Translations under genes and position numbers: made by a program
Notes under the pieces: model-generated
The model's input: only the letters and a program-made list of their open reading frames with translations
Told to the model about the DNA's origin: nothing
Database searches by the model: none
Assembly: GCA_939800445.1 (NCBI GenBank)
Contig: CALNGU010000017.1
Location: forward strand, 1-34,382
Length of the DNA stretch: 34,382 bases
Source: an uncultured Bacteroidaceae bacterium
GTDB taxonomy: Bacteria; Bacteroidota; Bacteroidia; Bacteroidales; Bacteroidaceae
Direction of reading: 5' to 3'
Shown here: positions 9,128 through 16,492 of the stretch, in pieces
Numbering within the stretch: position 1 is the first letter of the stretch
Layout: each line of letters opens with the position of its first letter

Positions 9128-10165
9128 TCAGGCAAGCAGTGGAGCGAGATGCTTGACCAGCAAATAGCCGCCGAAGAACAGCCACACGTAGAGCACCGCC
9201 GCCAGCACGAAAGGCTTGCTCCCCGCCTTCTTGAATTTGTCGATGCTCGTCTCCGCACCGAGAGCCGTCATCGCCATCGTCAGCAGGAACGTGTCGAAAG
9301 TGTTGATGCCATCCACCATCGCCTGCGGCAGCAAGTCCAGCGAGTTGAACCCGATGACCAGCACAAAGCCCACGGCAAACCAAGGGACAGTCACCCGCCC
9401 CCTCGTCCCGCCGGCCGCCCCCTGACGCACCGTGCTGCGTGCCAGCAGCAGGCTCATCACGAGCAGGGCAGGAGCGAGCAGCAGCACCCTGATCATCTTC
9501 ACGATGACCGCCGGGTCAGAGATGGCCTGCCCCATCGCGTTGCCAGCCCCCGCCACGTGCGCCACCTCGTGCAGCGTCGCCCCGGTGTAGAGCCCCATCT
9601 GCTCGGGCGTGAGGTCAAACACCCCGCTGCGGTAGAGGACGGGGTAGAGGAACATCGAGACAGTCCCGAATATCACCACCGTCGACACCGCCACCGCCGT
9701 CTTGTGCGGCTCGCTCCTCACGATAGGCTCAGCCCCCAGCACCGCCGCCGCACCGCAAATCGCGCTGCCCGTCGCCGTGAGCAGTGTTATGTCGCGGTCT
9801 ATCTTCAGAGCCCTGCCGACCACCACGCCGATGACGATCGTCATCACCACGATGATTGTGTCGATGACAATCGCCGGCAACCCGATGGCCATCACCTGCT
9901 GGAACGTCAGCCTGAAACCGTAGAGCACGATGCCCGTCCTCAGCACCGTCTTGGTGCAAAACGTGATGCCAGGCACCCACGTCTGCGGCAGATTGTTGCG
10001 CAGGCTGTTGGCATAGAGGATGCCTAGCACGATGCCCACAATCAGCGGGCTGAGCGACAGCCTCTGCACGAACTCGAACTCGGCGATGTAGAATGCCGCG
10101 AATGAAAACAGTGTGATGAGCAAGATGCCATGCAGTTTGCTTGCCCGTTGTTCGTTCATCATCAT
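9128..10165 (-). CDS. YeiH/UPF0324-family putative sulfate exporter
   Basis: A polytopic inner-membrane protein of about 345 residues with roughly ten hydrophobic segments. Family signatures are present: a GSAICGAAAVLGAEP motif in the middle and GATLHEVAHVAGAGNAMG further on, matching the UPF0324/YeiH family annotated as putative sulfate or anion exporters. The start is the Met-Met-Met run at 10165-10157. The open frame continues to 10534, but those extra 123 codons run through the promoter and into repeat copy B, so they are not protein. The transport substrate is not established for most of the family. The gene is monocistronic and convergent with lepA. Confidence 0.9.
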   Translation of the reverse strand: MMMNEQRASKLHGILLITLFSFAAFYIAEFEFVQRLSLSPLIVGIVLGILYANSLRNNLPQTWVPGITFCTKTVLRTGIVLYGFRLTFQQVMAIGLPAIVIDTIIVVMTIVIGVVVGRALKIDRDITLLTATGSAICGAAAVLGAEPIVRSEPHKTAVAVSTVVIFGTVSMFLYPVLYRSGVFDLTPEQMGLYTGATLHEVAHVAGAGNAMGQAISDPAVIVKMIRVLLLAPALLVMSLLLARSTVRQGAAGGTRGRVTVPWFAVGFVLVIGFNSLDLLPQAMVDGINTFDTFLLTMAMTALGAETSIDKFKKAGSKPFVLAAVLYVWLFFGGYLLVKHLAPLLA

Positions 10166-10191
10166 AACGTCGTCTTTTTTGATTTGAGCCG

Positions 10192-10199
10192 CAAAGGTA
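10192..10199 (-). promoter_or_regulatory. Predicted -7 element for the YeiH-type gene
   Basis: This reads TACCTTTG on the minus strand, an exact TAnnTTTG match 27 bases upstream of the MMM start at 10165. The -33 region is poor. It supports the internal start over the frame that enters the repeat. Confidence 0.6.
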
Positions 10200-10362
10200 G
10201 GACAATAAAACAGCCCCCGCCCATTGCATTTCACGAAAGTTATGCTAACGGACAGCCCCGTCCCCACGTCCCGTCCACACGGCGGGCTGGCGATGTGTGG
10301 GATGCCGACGCGCCAACATCGTCCATTGTTTATATGCAGGCCGATGCCAATCCCCGTATGGT

Positions 10363-10733
10363 GTAGAGACGCATAATATGCGTCTCCCCGACAGGCGGTG
10401 CACCGTTTTGATATGCGTTGGACACGGTGGAGACGCATATTATGCGTCTCTACAACCAGCACGCGGCTATCTGGCAATCGCGATAGGGGACAAATCCCGT
10501 GACGATAGACATAAACTTCCACTAAGTCGGACATAAAGTTACTTGTCTCGGCGAGTCAAGTAAAAACAAAACTTCTGAATATTAAAACAAAACTTTTGTT
10601 TATATAAACAGAAGTTTTGAATATATAAACAAAACTTTTGAATATACTTTACTCGCCGAGACAACCAACTTTTCTCGGCGTGTGGTGGAAGTTTTCTCGG
10701 CGAGTGGTGGGATTTGTCCCCTGACCCGGGCGG
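10363..10733 (-). repeat. Compound intergenic repeat, copy B (complete)
   Basis: The fullest copy in the window. It carries hairpins at 10363-10387 and 10429-10453 (inverted copies of one another), the GGGACAAATCCC block near 10486-10497, a left arm with 22-bp units and CTCGGCGAG (about 10505-10559), and the 21-bp array at 10567-10640. ACTTTACTCGCCGAGACA (about 10647-10664), two more 22-bp units (10667-10688, 10689-10710) and GGGATTTGTCCCC complete it. From about 10376 to 10733 it aligns, in inverted orientation, with copy C at well over 90% identity by eye, apart from three extra 21-bp units. No gene is supported here. The rest of the gap to 10920 holds only the pepC-side terminator. Confidence 0.88.
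10567..10640. repeat. Four-unit 21-bp-period palindrome array (copy B)
   Basis: Palindromic 11-mers start at 10567 (CAAAACTTCTG), 10588 (CAAAACTTTTG), 10609 (CAGAAGTTTTG) and 10630 (CAAAACTTTTG), exactly 21 bp apart each time. The linkers are 10-bp A+T sequences. The spacing is two helical turns, so all palindromes face the same side of the DNA. Confidence 0.9.
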
Positions 10734-10850
10734 GGCTTCTCCTCATGCCACCGTTGCGCAGCTCCGTGGCGATGCCGCGTTGGCGTGCTTGCTGGCGGCC
10801 ACGGGGTGTGCGGCCATAGCCGTCACGGCGGCGGGCGGGGTGATATGGCA

Positions 10851-10876
10851 AAGGGGCTGGATTGCTCCAGCCCCTT
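10851..10876 (-). terminator. Terminator of the ridA-C1 peptidase operon
   Basis: A perfect 10-bp stem (AAGGGGCTGG at 10851-10860 with 10867-10876) and a 6-nt loop, about 45 bases past the peptidase stop. Only a short TTTG follows on the minus strand, so termination strength is uncertain. Confidence 0.65.
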
Positions 10877-10920
10877 GACGTGTGTGGTTGCGGCTCAATG
10901 CCGTGCCGTCTATGCCGTGC

Positions 10921-12330
10921 CTATTGCTCGCATTGGAACAAGGGGTCCCACGCCGGCAGCTTGATTGGGTCGAGGCGGGTGAGGTCGAGGATGTCTGCGG
11001 GTATGTACTTCTTGTTGACGACGAGGCGGAAGAGGTAGTTGTCCAGCCACTCGTCGGTCATTATCAGGTGTCCCTGGAATCCTTTGTCCGCTCCCCAGCT
11101 GTTTTCGACCATCCACTTTTTCGGCTTGCCTTGCTCGTCGAGGTCAACGGCGACGAGTGTCATGGCGTGCGTCGAGCCACTGTCGTAGGTGAGGATGCGC
11201 TCGCGCTTGTCCATGCCGAAGTCAACGCCGAGCAGTGACTCGTAGTCGTAGTTGCGCACGTCGTTGATGCCCTTGTCGATGTTGAGGTATTTGCCCACGT
11301 CGCATGACATATACATCATCGTGCTGTCCTTGATGGACGCGATGGCCATGGCCTTGATGTCGTCCATGGGCAGGTTGATGTAGGTCCAGTTGTAGCCGTC
11401 GTAGGCGTGGCGGTCAAGGTCGATCTCGTAGCGGCGGTAGTAGGGGCGCGTCGGGTCGTTCATGAACATGACGTAGTTGCCCGTGAGGTCGTCGCCCACG
11501 TATTCGTCGTAGAACGAGCGCGGCGTGTAGGTCTTGGTGCTGAGCGGGCGGCCGTCGGCGGAGTACATCGTCCACGTGAATTCCGTCGGGGGTTGCCCGA
11601 TGTTGAGCACGAGGATGCGGTAGATGTCCTTCAGCGCGGCAGTCTTGATGGCGGTCATCGCGCCGGCGGCTTTCTTCCCGTCGTTGGCGTAGGCGGTGCG
11701 GATGTCGAGCCCGGCTTCCCTGAGGCGGCGCGCGATGAGGGTGGCCATGACCTGCGTGTCGTTGGAGCTGACGGTCTCGGGCATCACGTCCTTGGGCACG
11801 AGGCCGTATTTGCCGATGATGTCCGAGATGCCGGTGAATTGTCCCCCGTCACTGATGGGGTGGCGGAACAGCCAATCGACCGTCTGGTCGTCGGCGGGGC
11901 GGCTGGCGGTGTTGATGACGCTCTGGAGGAAGAGGTTGGACTTCTCCAGCTGGTCCCAGAAGAATGTGTAGGCTTGCGAGAACTCGAATGCCCCGAGCCC
12001 GTGCTGGCGGATGATGTCGGCGCGCATTACGTTCATGCCGGTGAACATCCAGCACCGTCCCGAGCGTTTCTGGTCGGTGATGCCTTTGCTGGGGACGCGG
12101 TGCGAGAAGTGCGTGTCGATGTTGGCCAGGCTCTCGTGGCTGAGGGCGAGCTTGTTGATGCCGTTGTTGCACAGGGCGTTCATCAGCGCGATGTCGGTGG
12201 GTGTCCCTTGGAATGATGCTTGCAGCTCGCTGATGAGCTCGGGGGTCAGTCCGCCACCGTCGTTTTGTGCCTTGGCGCACGCCGATGCGGCGAGCAGGGC
12301 GGCGGCGAGCATGATGTGTCTTGTCTTCAT
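10921..12330 (-). CDS. Bleomycin hydrolase/aminopeptidase C-type C1B cysteine peptidase
   Basis: A 469-residue papain-clan peptidase with an N-terminal export signal (MKTRHIMLAAALLAASACAKAQ). The signal could be cut after AKAQ, or Cys18 could be lipidated. The catalytic region reads QKRSGRCWMF with oxyanion Gln87 and nucleophile Cys93. The His is in STHAMTLVAVD and the Asn in VENSWG. Bleomycin-hydrolase enzymes are usually cytosolic self-compartmentalised aminopeptidases; an exported form is a Bacteroidota feature and suggests peptide processing in the periplasm or at the surface. It follows ridA by 13 bases and probably shares its transcript. The classic enzyme trims its own C-terminus into its active site; here the tail ends ACDPLF-like (AWDPLFQCEQ), and whether it does so is unknown. 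Confidence 0.92.
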   Translation of the reverse strand: MKTRHIMLAAALLAASACAKAQNDGGGLTPELISELQASFQGTPTDIALMNALCNNGINKLALSHESLANIDTHFSHRVPSKGITDQKRSGRCWMFTGMNVMRADIIRQHGLGAFEFSQAYTFFWDQLEKSNLFLQSVINTASRPADDQTVDWLFRHPISDGGQFTGISDIIGKYGLVPKDVMPETVSSNDTQVMATLIARRLREAGLDIRTAYANDGKKAAGAMTAIKTAALKDIYRILVLNIGQPPTEFTWTMYSADGRPLSTKTYTPRSFYDEYVGDDLTGNYVMFMNDPTRPYYRRYEIDLDRHAYDGYNWTYINLPMDDIKAMAIASIKDSTMMYMSCDVGKYLNIDKGINDVRNYDYESLLGVDFGMDKRERILTYDSGSTHAMTLVAVDLDEQGKPKKWMVENSWGADKGFQGHLIMTDEWLDNYLFRLVVNKKYIPADILDLTRLDPIKLPAWDPLFQCEQ

Positions 12331-12343
12331 GTCGTCGAGGGGT

Positions 12344-12721
12344 TTAGCGTGCTGCGATGCACTCGATTTCCACCAATGCGTCCTTGGGCAATTGCTTCAC
12401 GGCGAAAGCGCAGCGGGCGGGGAAGTCGCCTTGGAAGTATTGTGCGTAGACTTCGTTCATGCTGCCGAACAGTGACATATCAGCCAGGAACACTGTCGTC
12501 TTGACGATGTCACCCATGCCGAGGCCTGCTGCGGCGAGGATGCTCTTGATGTTTTCGAGCGACTGGCGGGTCTGCCCTGTGATTTCGTCGGATGCGAATG
12601 CCCCTGTTTTCGGGTCAATCGGCAATTGGCCTGAGACGAAGACCATGTTGTTTGCTTCGATAGCTTGGCTGTAAGGGCCGATGGCGGCCGGTGCGTCGGG
12701 AGTTGAGATGACTTTCTTCAT
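12344..12721 (-). CDS. ridA: RidA-family enamine/imine deaminase
   Basis: A 125-residue YjgF/YER057c/UK114 protein of standard length. It carries the family hallmarks: IGPYSQAIEANNMVFVSGQLPID near the N-terminus (read as IGPYSQA and VSGQLP), and the conserved Arg in FPARCAFAVKQLPKDALVEIE near residue 107 that binds the substrate carboxylate. RidA hydrolyses reactive 2-aminoacrylate and related enamines from PLP enzymes, protecting other PLP enzymes. It is the first gene of a two-gene operon with the exported C1 peptidase. The functional tie between the two is not obvious. Confidence 0.95.
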   Translation of the reverse strand: MKKVISTPDAPAAIGPYSQAIEANNMVFVSGQLPIDPKTGAFASDEITGQTRQSLENIKSILAAAGLGMGDIVKTTVFLADMSLFGSMNEVYAQYFQGDFPARCAFAVKQLPKDALVEIECIAAR

Positions 12722-12756
12722 TTTGCTTATTGTTTAATGGTTAGTATTCTGTCGGG

Positions 12757-12764
12757 TAAAGGTA
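12757..12764 (-). promoter_or_regulatory. Probable -7 element for ridA
   Basis: The minus strand reads TACCTTTA, one mismatch from TAnnTTTG, 36 bases upstream of the ridA start. No clear -33 is visible. Confidence 0.4.
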
Positions 12765-12962
12765 GGAATAAAAATCTTAGCTTCTAATGTTTTTGCCCGT
12801 ACGACCGTTTTTCGCCCTATGTTTTGCCTGTATGATGGCGGCGTTTTGTTAAAAATGAGGCGAGTTGCAAACTTTCCCGCCAGAGTGTTTTGCGGTGCGG
12901 GTGATAATCTGTAATTATGTCGTCCCGACCGCCCGGTGTGTTCGGGCAAAAAATCCAAGGTC

Positions 12963-13436
12963 ATGTGTTATGCTTACGCTTACCCATCGTTTGTCGGCGA
13001 TTTGTGCTTGGTTGCTGATGAGACTGCGTTGCTGTCGGTTTCCTATGCCGACGGTCTCGTTTTGGATTTTAGTGGGACGTTGCCTGACAGTGCGGTCATC
13101 CGCGAGACGGCCAGGCAGCTGGATGCCTATTTCGCGGGGCGGCTCAAGCGGTTTGAGTTGCCGCTGGGCATTGCTGGTGATGGTTTCACCGCTGATGTCT
13201 GGCGCGAGTTGATGGAGATTCCCTACGGCGCAGTGCGGACTTATGGTGACATAGCTGCAAGGATGGGGCATCCAGGGGCAGCCCGTGCGGTGGGCTCTGC
13301 TTGCCGGAAGAATCCTTTTGCCATCATCGTGCCATGCCACAGGGCTGTCTCGGTGGCCCGTGGAGCTTACTCTGGATATGCAGGCGGCGTGGACAAGAAG
13401 ATTATGCTGTTGGATTTCGAGAAAGCTCACGCATGA
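12963..13436 (+). CDS. ogt: Methylated-DNA-[protein]-cysteine S-methyltransferase
   Basis: A 157-residue suicide repair protein that moves the alkyl group from O6-alkylguanine to its own cysteine. The acceptor is Cys125 in the IIVPCHR motif, followed by GGVDKKIMLLDFE. The helix-turn-helix region VRTYGDIAARMG and the Arg-finger segment AARAVGSACRKNP are intact. The ATG at 12963 is preferred; a GTG nine codons upstream (12936) is in frame. There is no Ada-type regulatory domain, so it is the Ogt/MGMT form. The last codon overlaps the ATG of the next gene (ATGA), implying coupled translation with the thioredoxin-like lipoprotein. Confidence 0.94.
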   Translation: MCYAYAYPSFVGDLCLVADETALLSVSYADGLVLDFSGTLPDSAVIRETARQLDAYFAGRLKRFELPLGIAGDGFTADVWRELMEIPYGAVRTYGDIAARMGHPGAARAVGSACRKNPFAIIVPCHRAVSVARGAYSGYAGGVDKKIMLLDFEKAHA

Positions 13437-13945
13437 GGTTGGGGTGGATGACATACCTTTTGACTGTGTGTCTACTGTGGTCTTGCATAGGGGAAGAACC
13501 CGAACCGTCATGGTCGGTGCAACCTGGGGAGCGGCTGCCACAATTCTCCGTGGTTGACAACAACGGGATACGATGGGACAACGGGTCTTTGGCGGGGAAG
13601 GTGTCGTTGTTGACCCTCTTCAACACCTCTTGCCAGGATTGCCGGCATGAGTTGCCGGTAATCCAGCGGTTGTATGAATCCTATGCCGGCAGCGGGACTG
13701 TCAATTTCATTTGCATCAGTCGTGAGCAGTCGGCAGCTTCAGTGCAGGAGTATTGGAATGAGCAAGGGTTCACTTTGCCGTATTCGGCGCAGGATGACAG
13801 GACGATATATGAGATGTTTACCAACGAAGGCATACCGTTCATTGTCATTTCTGACGTTGGCGGCACAATCAGATATACGTATAATTACCACGCAATGCCT
13901 GGCTACGAGCAATTGCAGGCAGACATAGAGGCGTTGCTGGACTGA
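13433..13945 (+). CDS. TlpA/ResA-like thioredoxin-fold lipoprotein
   Basis: A protein of about 170 residues from the ATG at 13433. The frame is open further upstream (to 13301), but that part is the shadow of the methyltransferase gene. A lipoprotein signal with lipobox LLWSC (Cys18) is followed by a thioredoxin fold with TLFNTSCQDCRHELP; the redox pair is Cys67-Cys70 (CQDC). A cis-Pro-type segment GIPFIVI lies near residue 138. Proteins of this type reduce or shuffle disulfides in the periplasm, for example in cytochrome c maturation or oxidative-stress defence; the partner is unknown. It overlaps the methyltransferase gene by 4 bases and converges on the lipid kinase gene with only 5 bases between stops. 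Confidence 0.88.
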   Translation: MRLGWMTYLLTVCLLWSCIGEEPEPSWSVQPGERLPQFSVVDNNGIRWDNGSLAGKVSLLTLFNTSCQDCRHELPVIQRLYESYAGSGTVNFICISREQSAASVQEYWNEQGFTLPYSAQDDRTIYEMFTNEGIPFIVISDVGGTIRYTYNYHAMPGYEQLQADIEALLD

Positions 13946-13950
13946 CCCGA

Positions 13951-15045
13951 TTATTTCTTGTTGATTAGCTTTTGGATGGAGGTGAGGATTTCCTCGTTGG
14001 TGTGCTTGATGAAGTCGAGTACCTCTCTGTTCCTGTCGCTGATTTTCTTGCTTATGTTGTTGTTGACGCTTTCTATGTACTCGGTGCTGTGGCGTATGTC
14101 GTCGATTGTCATTTTGTAGCGTTGGGAGAGTGTGTAGCGCATCCGCTTCCTGATGTCCTCTTTGTTGGGGACGACAACGTTCAGCCCTCCTTTGACGATG
14201 TCGATGTCTATCGTCTGGCCAAGCATTACCGGGTCGCCGTCATAGTGGGCTGGGTTGTCACTTTTCTCACTCTCGATTTTCAGGCTCTTGCAACTGAATG
14301 TCTTTATGTTGCTGCTTTTGTCGATTGTCTTGGTGAACAGTTGGATGACCAATGCGGGGATGTCTATCGTGGAAAACGGTTCGACTATGGTGACGTTCAT
14401 AAGTCCGTCGTCAATGGATGCTTGCGGGGCAATGAATGCGTTGTTGCCATATTGTTCCGCATTGGCGCAAGTGATCAGGAAAGCTTTGATGGTGATAGGG
14501 CTTCCATCGTCTATCGTTAACCGGTAGGTCGTGGGCTTGTAGTTCAGCCACCCGGTCAATGCTTTCTCGATGTAGGTTATGACCCCTCGTTTGCCTGCGT
14601 TTGCGAAGCTCATGCTCACCGACGCGTCAAAGCCTGTGCCGCAAGTGCAGAAGAACGGCTTGCCATTGATTGTCCCATGGTCAATGGCTTTTATTTCGCC
14701 GTCAATGGCTGTCTTGATGGCTGAAGCTTTGCGCATGGGGATTTGCAGGTCACGCGCCAATCCGTTGCCCGAGCCGCAAGGGATGATTGCCATTGCGGTG
14801 GTTGAGCCGATCAATGCGCGTCCCACTTCGTTGACAGTGCCGTCGCCGCCAACTGCTATGACTTTGGCAGCCTTGTTGGCGTAGCTTTTTGCTATTTCCT
14901 CCGCATGACCAGCGTGGCTGGTCTCGAAGATTTCGTGCGTTATTCCTTTCTTTGCGAGGCTGTCATCGATGGATTGCAGCAATCCGCCCTTGTCGTGTGT
15001 CCCTGCTTTGGGGTTGGCGATGACTATGACATTGGTCTTTTGCAT
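13951..15045 (-). CDS. Diacylglycerol kinase-family lipid kinase with C-terminal extension
   Basis: A 364-residue protein of the DAGK-catalytic (YegS/DgkB/sphingosine kinase) family, which phosphorylates lipids such as diacylglycerol using ATP. Signatures are VIANPKAGTHDKGG near the start, the nucleotide-binding GGDGTVNEV (residues 66-74) and IPCGSGNGLARDL. The start is the ATG at 15045; upstream codons in the same frame overlap the promoter and hemW. Typical members are near 300 residues. The last 65 or so residues here (from about RKRMRYTLSQRYKM) are an added, charged, probably helical tail of unknown role. The exact lipid substrate is unknown; sphingoid bases are possible, as Bacteroidales make sphingolipids, but this is inference. 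Confidence 0.9.
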   Translation of the reverse strand: MQKTNVIVIANPKAGTHDKGGLLQSIDDSLAKKGITHEIFETSHAGHAEEIAKSYANKAAKVIAVGGDGTVNEVGRALIGSTTAMAIIPCGSGNGLARDLQIPMRKASAIKTAIDGEIKAIDHGTINGKPFFCTCGTGFDASVSMSFANAGKRGVITYIEKALTGWLNYKPTTYRLTIDDGSPITIKAFLITCANAEQYGNNAFIAPQASIDDGLMNVTIVEPFSTIDIPALVIQLFTKTIDKSSNIKTFSCKSLKIESEKSDNPAHYDGDPVMLGQTIDIDIVKGGLNVVVPNKEDIRKRMRYTLSQRYKMTIDDIRHSTEYIESVNNNISKKISDRNREVLDFIKHTNEEILTSIQKLINKK

Positions 15046-15076
15046 TGCGTGGATAGGATGATATAGGATTGGCTTG

Positions 15077-15107
15077 CAAATATAGATATTCCCACAAACT
15101 GCGGCAA
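15077..15107 (-). promoter_or_regulatory. Predicted promoter of the lipid kinase gene
   Basis: On the minus strand, -7 TATATTTG (15077-15084) is an exact consensus match, and a TTG (15105-15107) lies 20 bases upstream as -33. It sits between the hemW stop and the kinase ATG at 15045, so the kinase probably has its own start site. Confidence 0.6.
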
Positions 15108-15112
15108 CTCGC

Positions 15113-16243
15113 TCATTCAACGAACATGAGGTCGCTCATAACGCCATCGGAGACGAATATGCCTTTGGTCGTCAGCCTCACGTTGCCATTGTCAATGCAC
15201 AGGCATCCGTCGTCGATGTGTCTTTGGGCGTTTTTCATGAAGAAATCCAAGAAGCGTTTGCCGAATCGGCTACTGATGGTGTCAAGTCTCAGCCCCCACA
15301 TTGTCCGCAGTGAGAGCATGACGTATTCGTTGTACTTCGTTGCCAGGTCGAGTTTCTCTTCTGTGGAGTATGTCCCACCATTTTGCACTTTATCCATATA
15401 TATAGATAGGTCACTCACGTTCCACCTCCTCGAAGTCAAGTCATAGGAGTGTGCCGATGGCCCGCATCCGAGATATTTCTTGTCCTGCCAGTAAGCCGTG
15501 TTGTGTCTTGAGTGCCGTCCCGGTTTGCAAAAGTTGGATATTTCGTAGTGGATGTAGCCTGCCTTTTCGAGTGTGCTTTTCAACTGTTTGAATTGCCCAA
15601 GGCTTGCATCTTCGTCCAATTCGCAAATGGCGTGCTGTTTCAAGAGGCGGTGCAGGGGTGTCCCTTCTTCATAGATGATGTGGTAGGCTGAGATGTGGTC
15701 AACGTCGAGTGCGATTGCCTTGCCTATGTCCTCGCTCCATGCATCCATCGTCTCACCTGGGAAACCGTAGATGAGGTCTATGCTGATGTTCTTCAGTCCG
15801 TGTCGTCTGCATCTCTCGACGGCGGTGATGGCTTGCCTGGAGTCGTGCCTGCGGTTAAGGAATTTGAGCCGTTTGTCATCAAATGACTGTATGCCGATGC
15901 TGATTCTGTTGACGTCTGTTTTGCTGAGTTCTTGCAGGTAGCTGTCGTTGATGTCATCAGGGTTTGCCTCGATGGTGATTTCCATGTCGTCGGCGGTGGC
16001 AAACAGGCTCTTGATGTGGGTTATGAGAGAGCCCACCTCGCTCGGTTTCAGTTGTGACGGTGTGCCTCCGCCGAAGTATATCGTTTCAACGGCATCGTTG
16101 CCCAGATAGTCTTTCCGCGTTTCCAGCTCTTTTTTCAATGCTTCCACGTACAGGCTTCGCTTGTCGCTGTCGGTCGTGGAATAGAAGTCGCAGTAGATGC
16201 AACGCTTCTTGCAGAAAGGGATGTGCAGATAGATTCCCGCCAT
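15113..16243 (-). CDS. hemW: HemW, radical SAM heme chaperone
   Basis: A 376-residue radical SAM protein. The 4Fe-4S/SAM motif CKKRCIYC (Cys11, Cys15, Cys18) follows MAGIYLHIPF. FGGGTPS and the HNTAYWQDKKYLGCGPSAHS segment (read HNTAYW, GCGPSAHSY) place it in the HemW group rather than the true oxygen-independent coproporphyrinogen oxidases, which have a longer N-terminus and an extra cysteine. HemW binds heme and is thought to insert it into respiratory enzymes. Length is normal. It lies upstream of the lipid kinase gene on the same strand. Confidence 0.94.
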   Translation of the reverse strand: MAGIYLHIPFCKKRCIYCDFYSTTDSDKRSLYVEALKKELETRKDYLGNDAVETIYFGGGTPSQLKPSEVGSLITHIKSLFATADDMEITIEANPDDINDSYLQELSKTDVNRISIGIQSFDDKRLKFLNRRHDSRQAITAVERCRRHGLKNISIDLIYGFPGETMDAWSEDIGKAIALDVDHISAYHIIYEEGTPLHRLLKQHAICELDEDASLGQFKQLKSTLEKAGYIHYEISNFCKPGRHSRHNTAYWQDKKYLGCGPSAHSYDLTSRRWNVSDLSIYMDKVQNGGTYSTEEKLDLATKYNEYVMLSLRTMWGLRLDTISSRFGKRFLDFFMKNAQRHIDDGCLCIDNGNVRLTTKGIFVSDGVMSDLMFVE

Positions 16244-16265
16244 GTCTCATCGTTTGTTGTCGTGG

Positions 16266-16273
16266 CAAAGTTA
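16266..16273 (-). promoter_or_regulatory. Predicted -7 element for hemW
   Basis: The minus strand reads TAACTTTG, matching TAnnTTTG, 22 bases upstream of the hemW ATG. A possible -33 TTG (16296-16298) is at 22 bases, slightly long. Confidence 0.55.
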
Positions 16274-16391
16274 AGACATTGCAATCAAGCCGTTGCAATC
16301 CGTCGGGTTCATTTGCACTCACGTTGGAGGGACGGCTGATTAATGTTTGTTGCTCTGACAGTGTGAAAGGTTTATAAAGAGTGTTGTTTTC

Positions 16392-16422
16392 TTGCATTGC
16401 AATTGAAATGTTTCTATATTTC
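16392..16422 (+). promoter_or_regulatory. Predicted promoter of the EF-G paralogue
   Basis: The -33 TTGC (16392-16395) and -7 TATATTTC (16415-16422, one mismatch) are separated by 19 bases. This gives a leader of about 65 bases. The leader is very A+T-rich just before the ATG at 16493. Confidence 0.5.
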
Positions 16423-16492
16423 GGCTGACAATCGAATGCCCATTTATTATAGGCGCATTTAGTTAACAATTAAAATAAAATTTAATACGGTC

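Noticed and set aside
10363-10733. Autonomous insertion sequence
   Set aside because: No copy of the compound repeat encodes a transposase, and no target-site duplication could be made out at its edges. A nonautonomous element remains possible.
10600-10851. Paired open frames in copies B and C sharing a GQIPPLAEKTS-like peptide
   Set aside because: Similarity is confined to the repeat arm and follows from DNA identity; the rest of the frames do not match.
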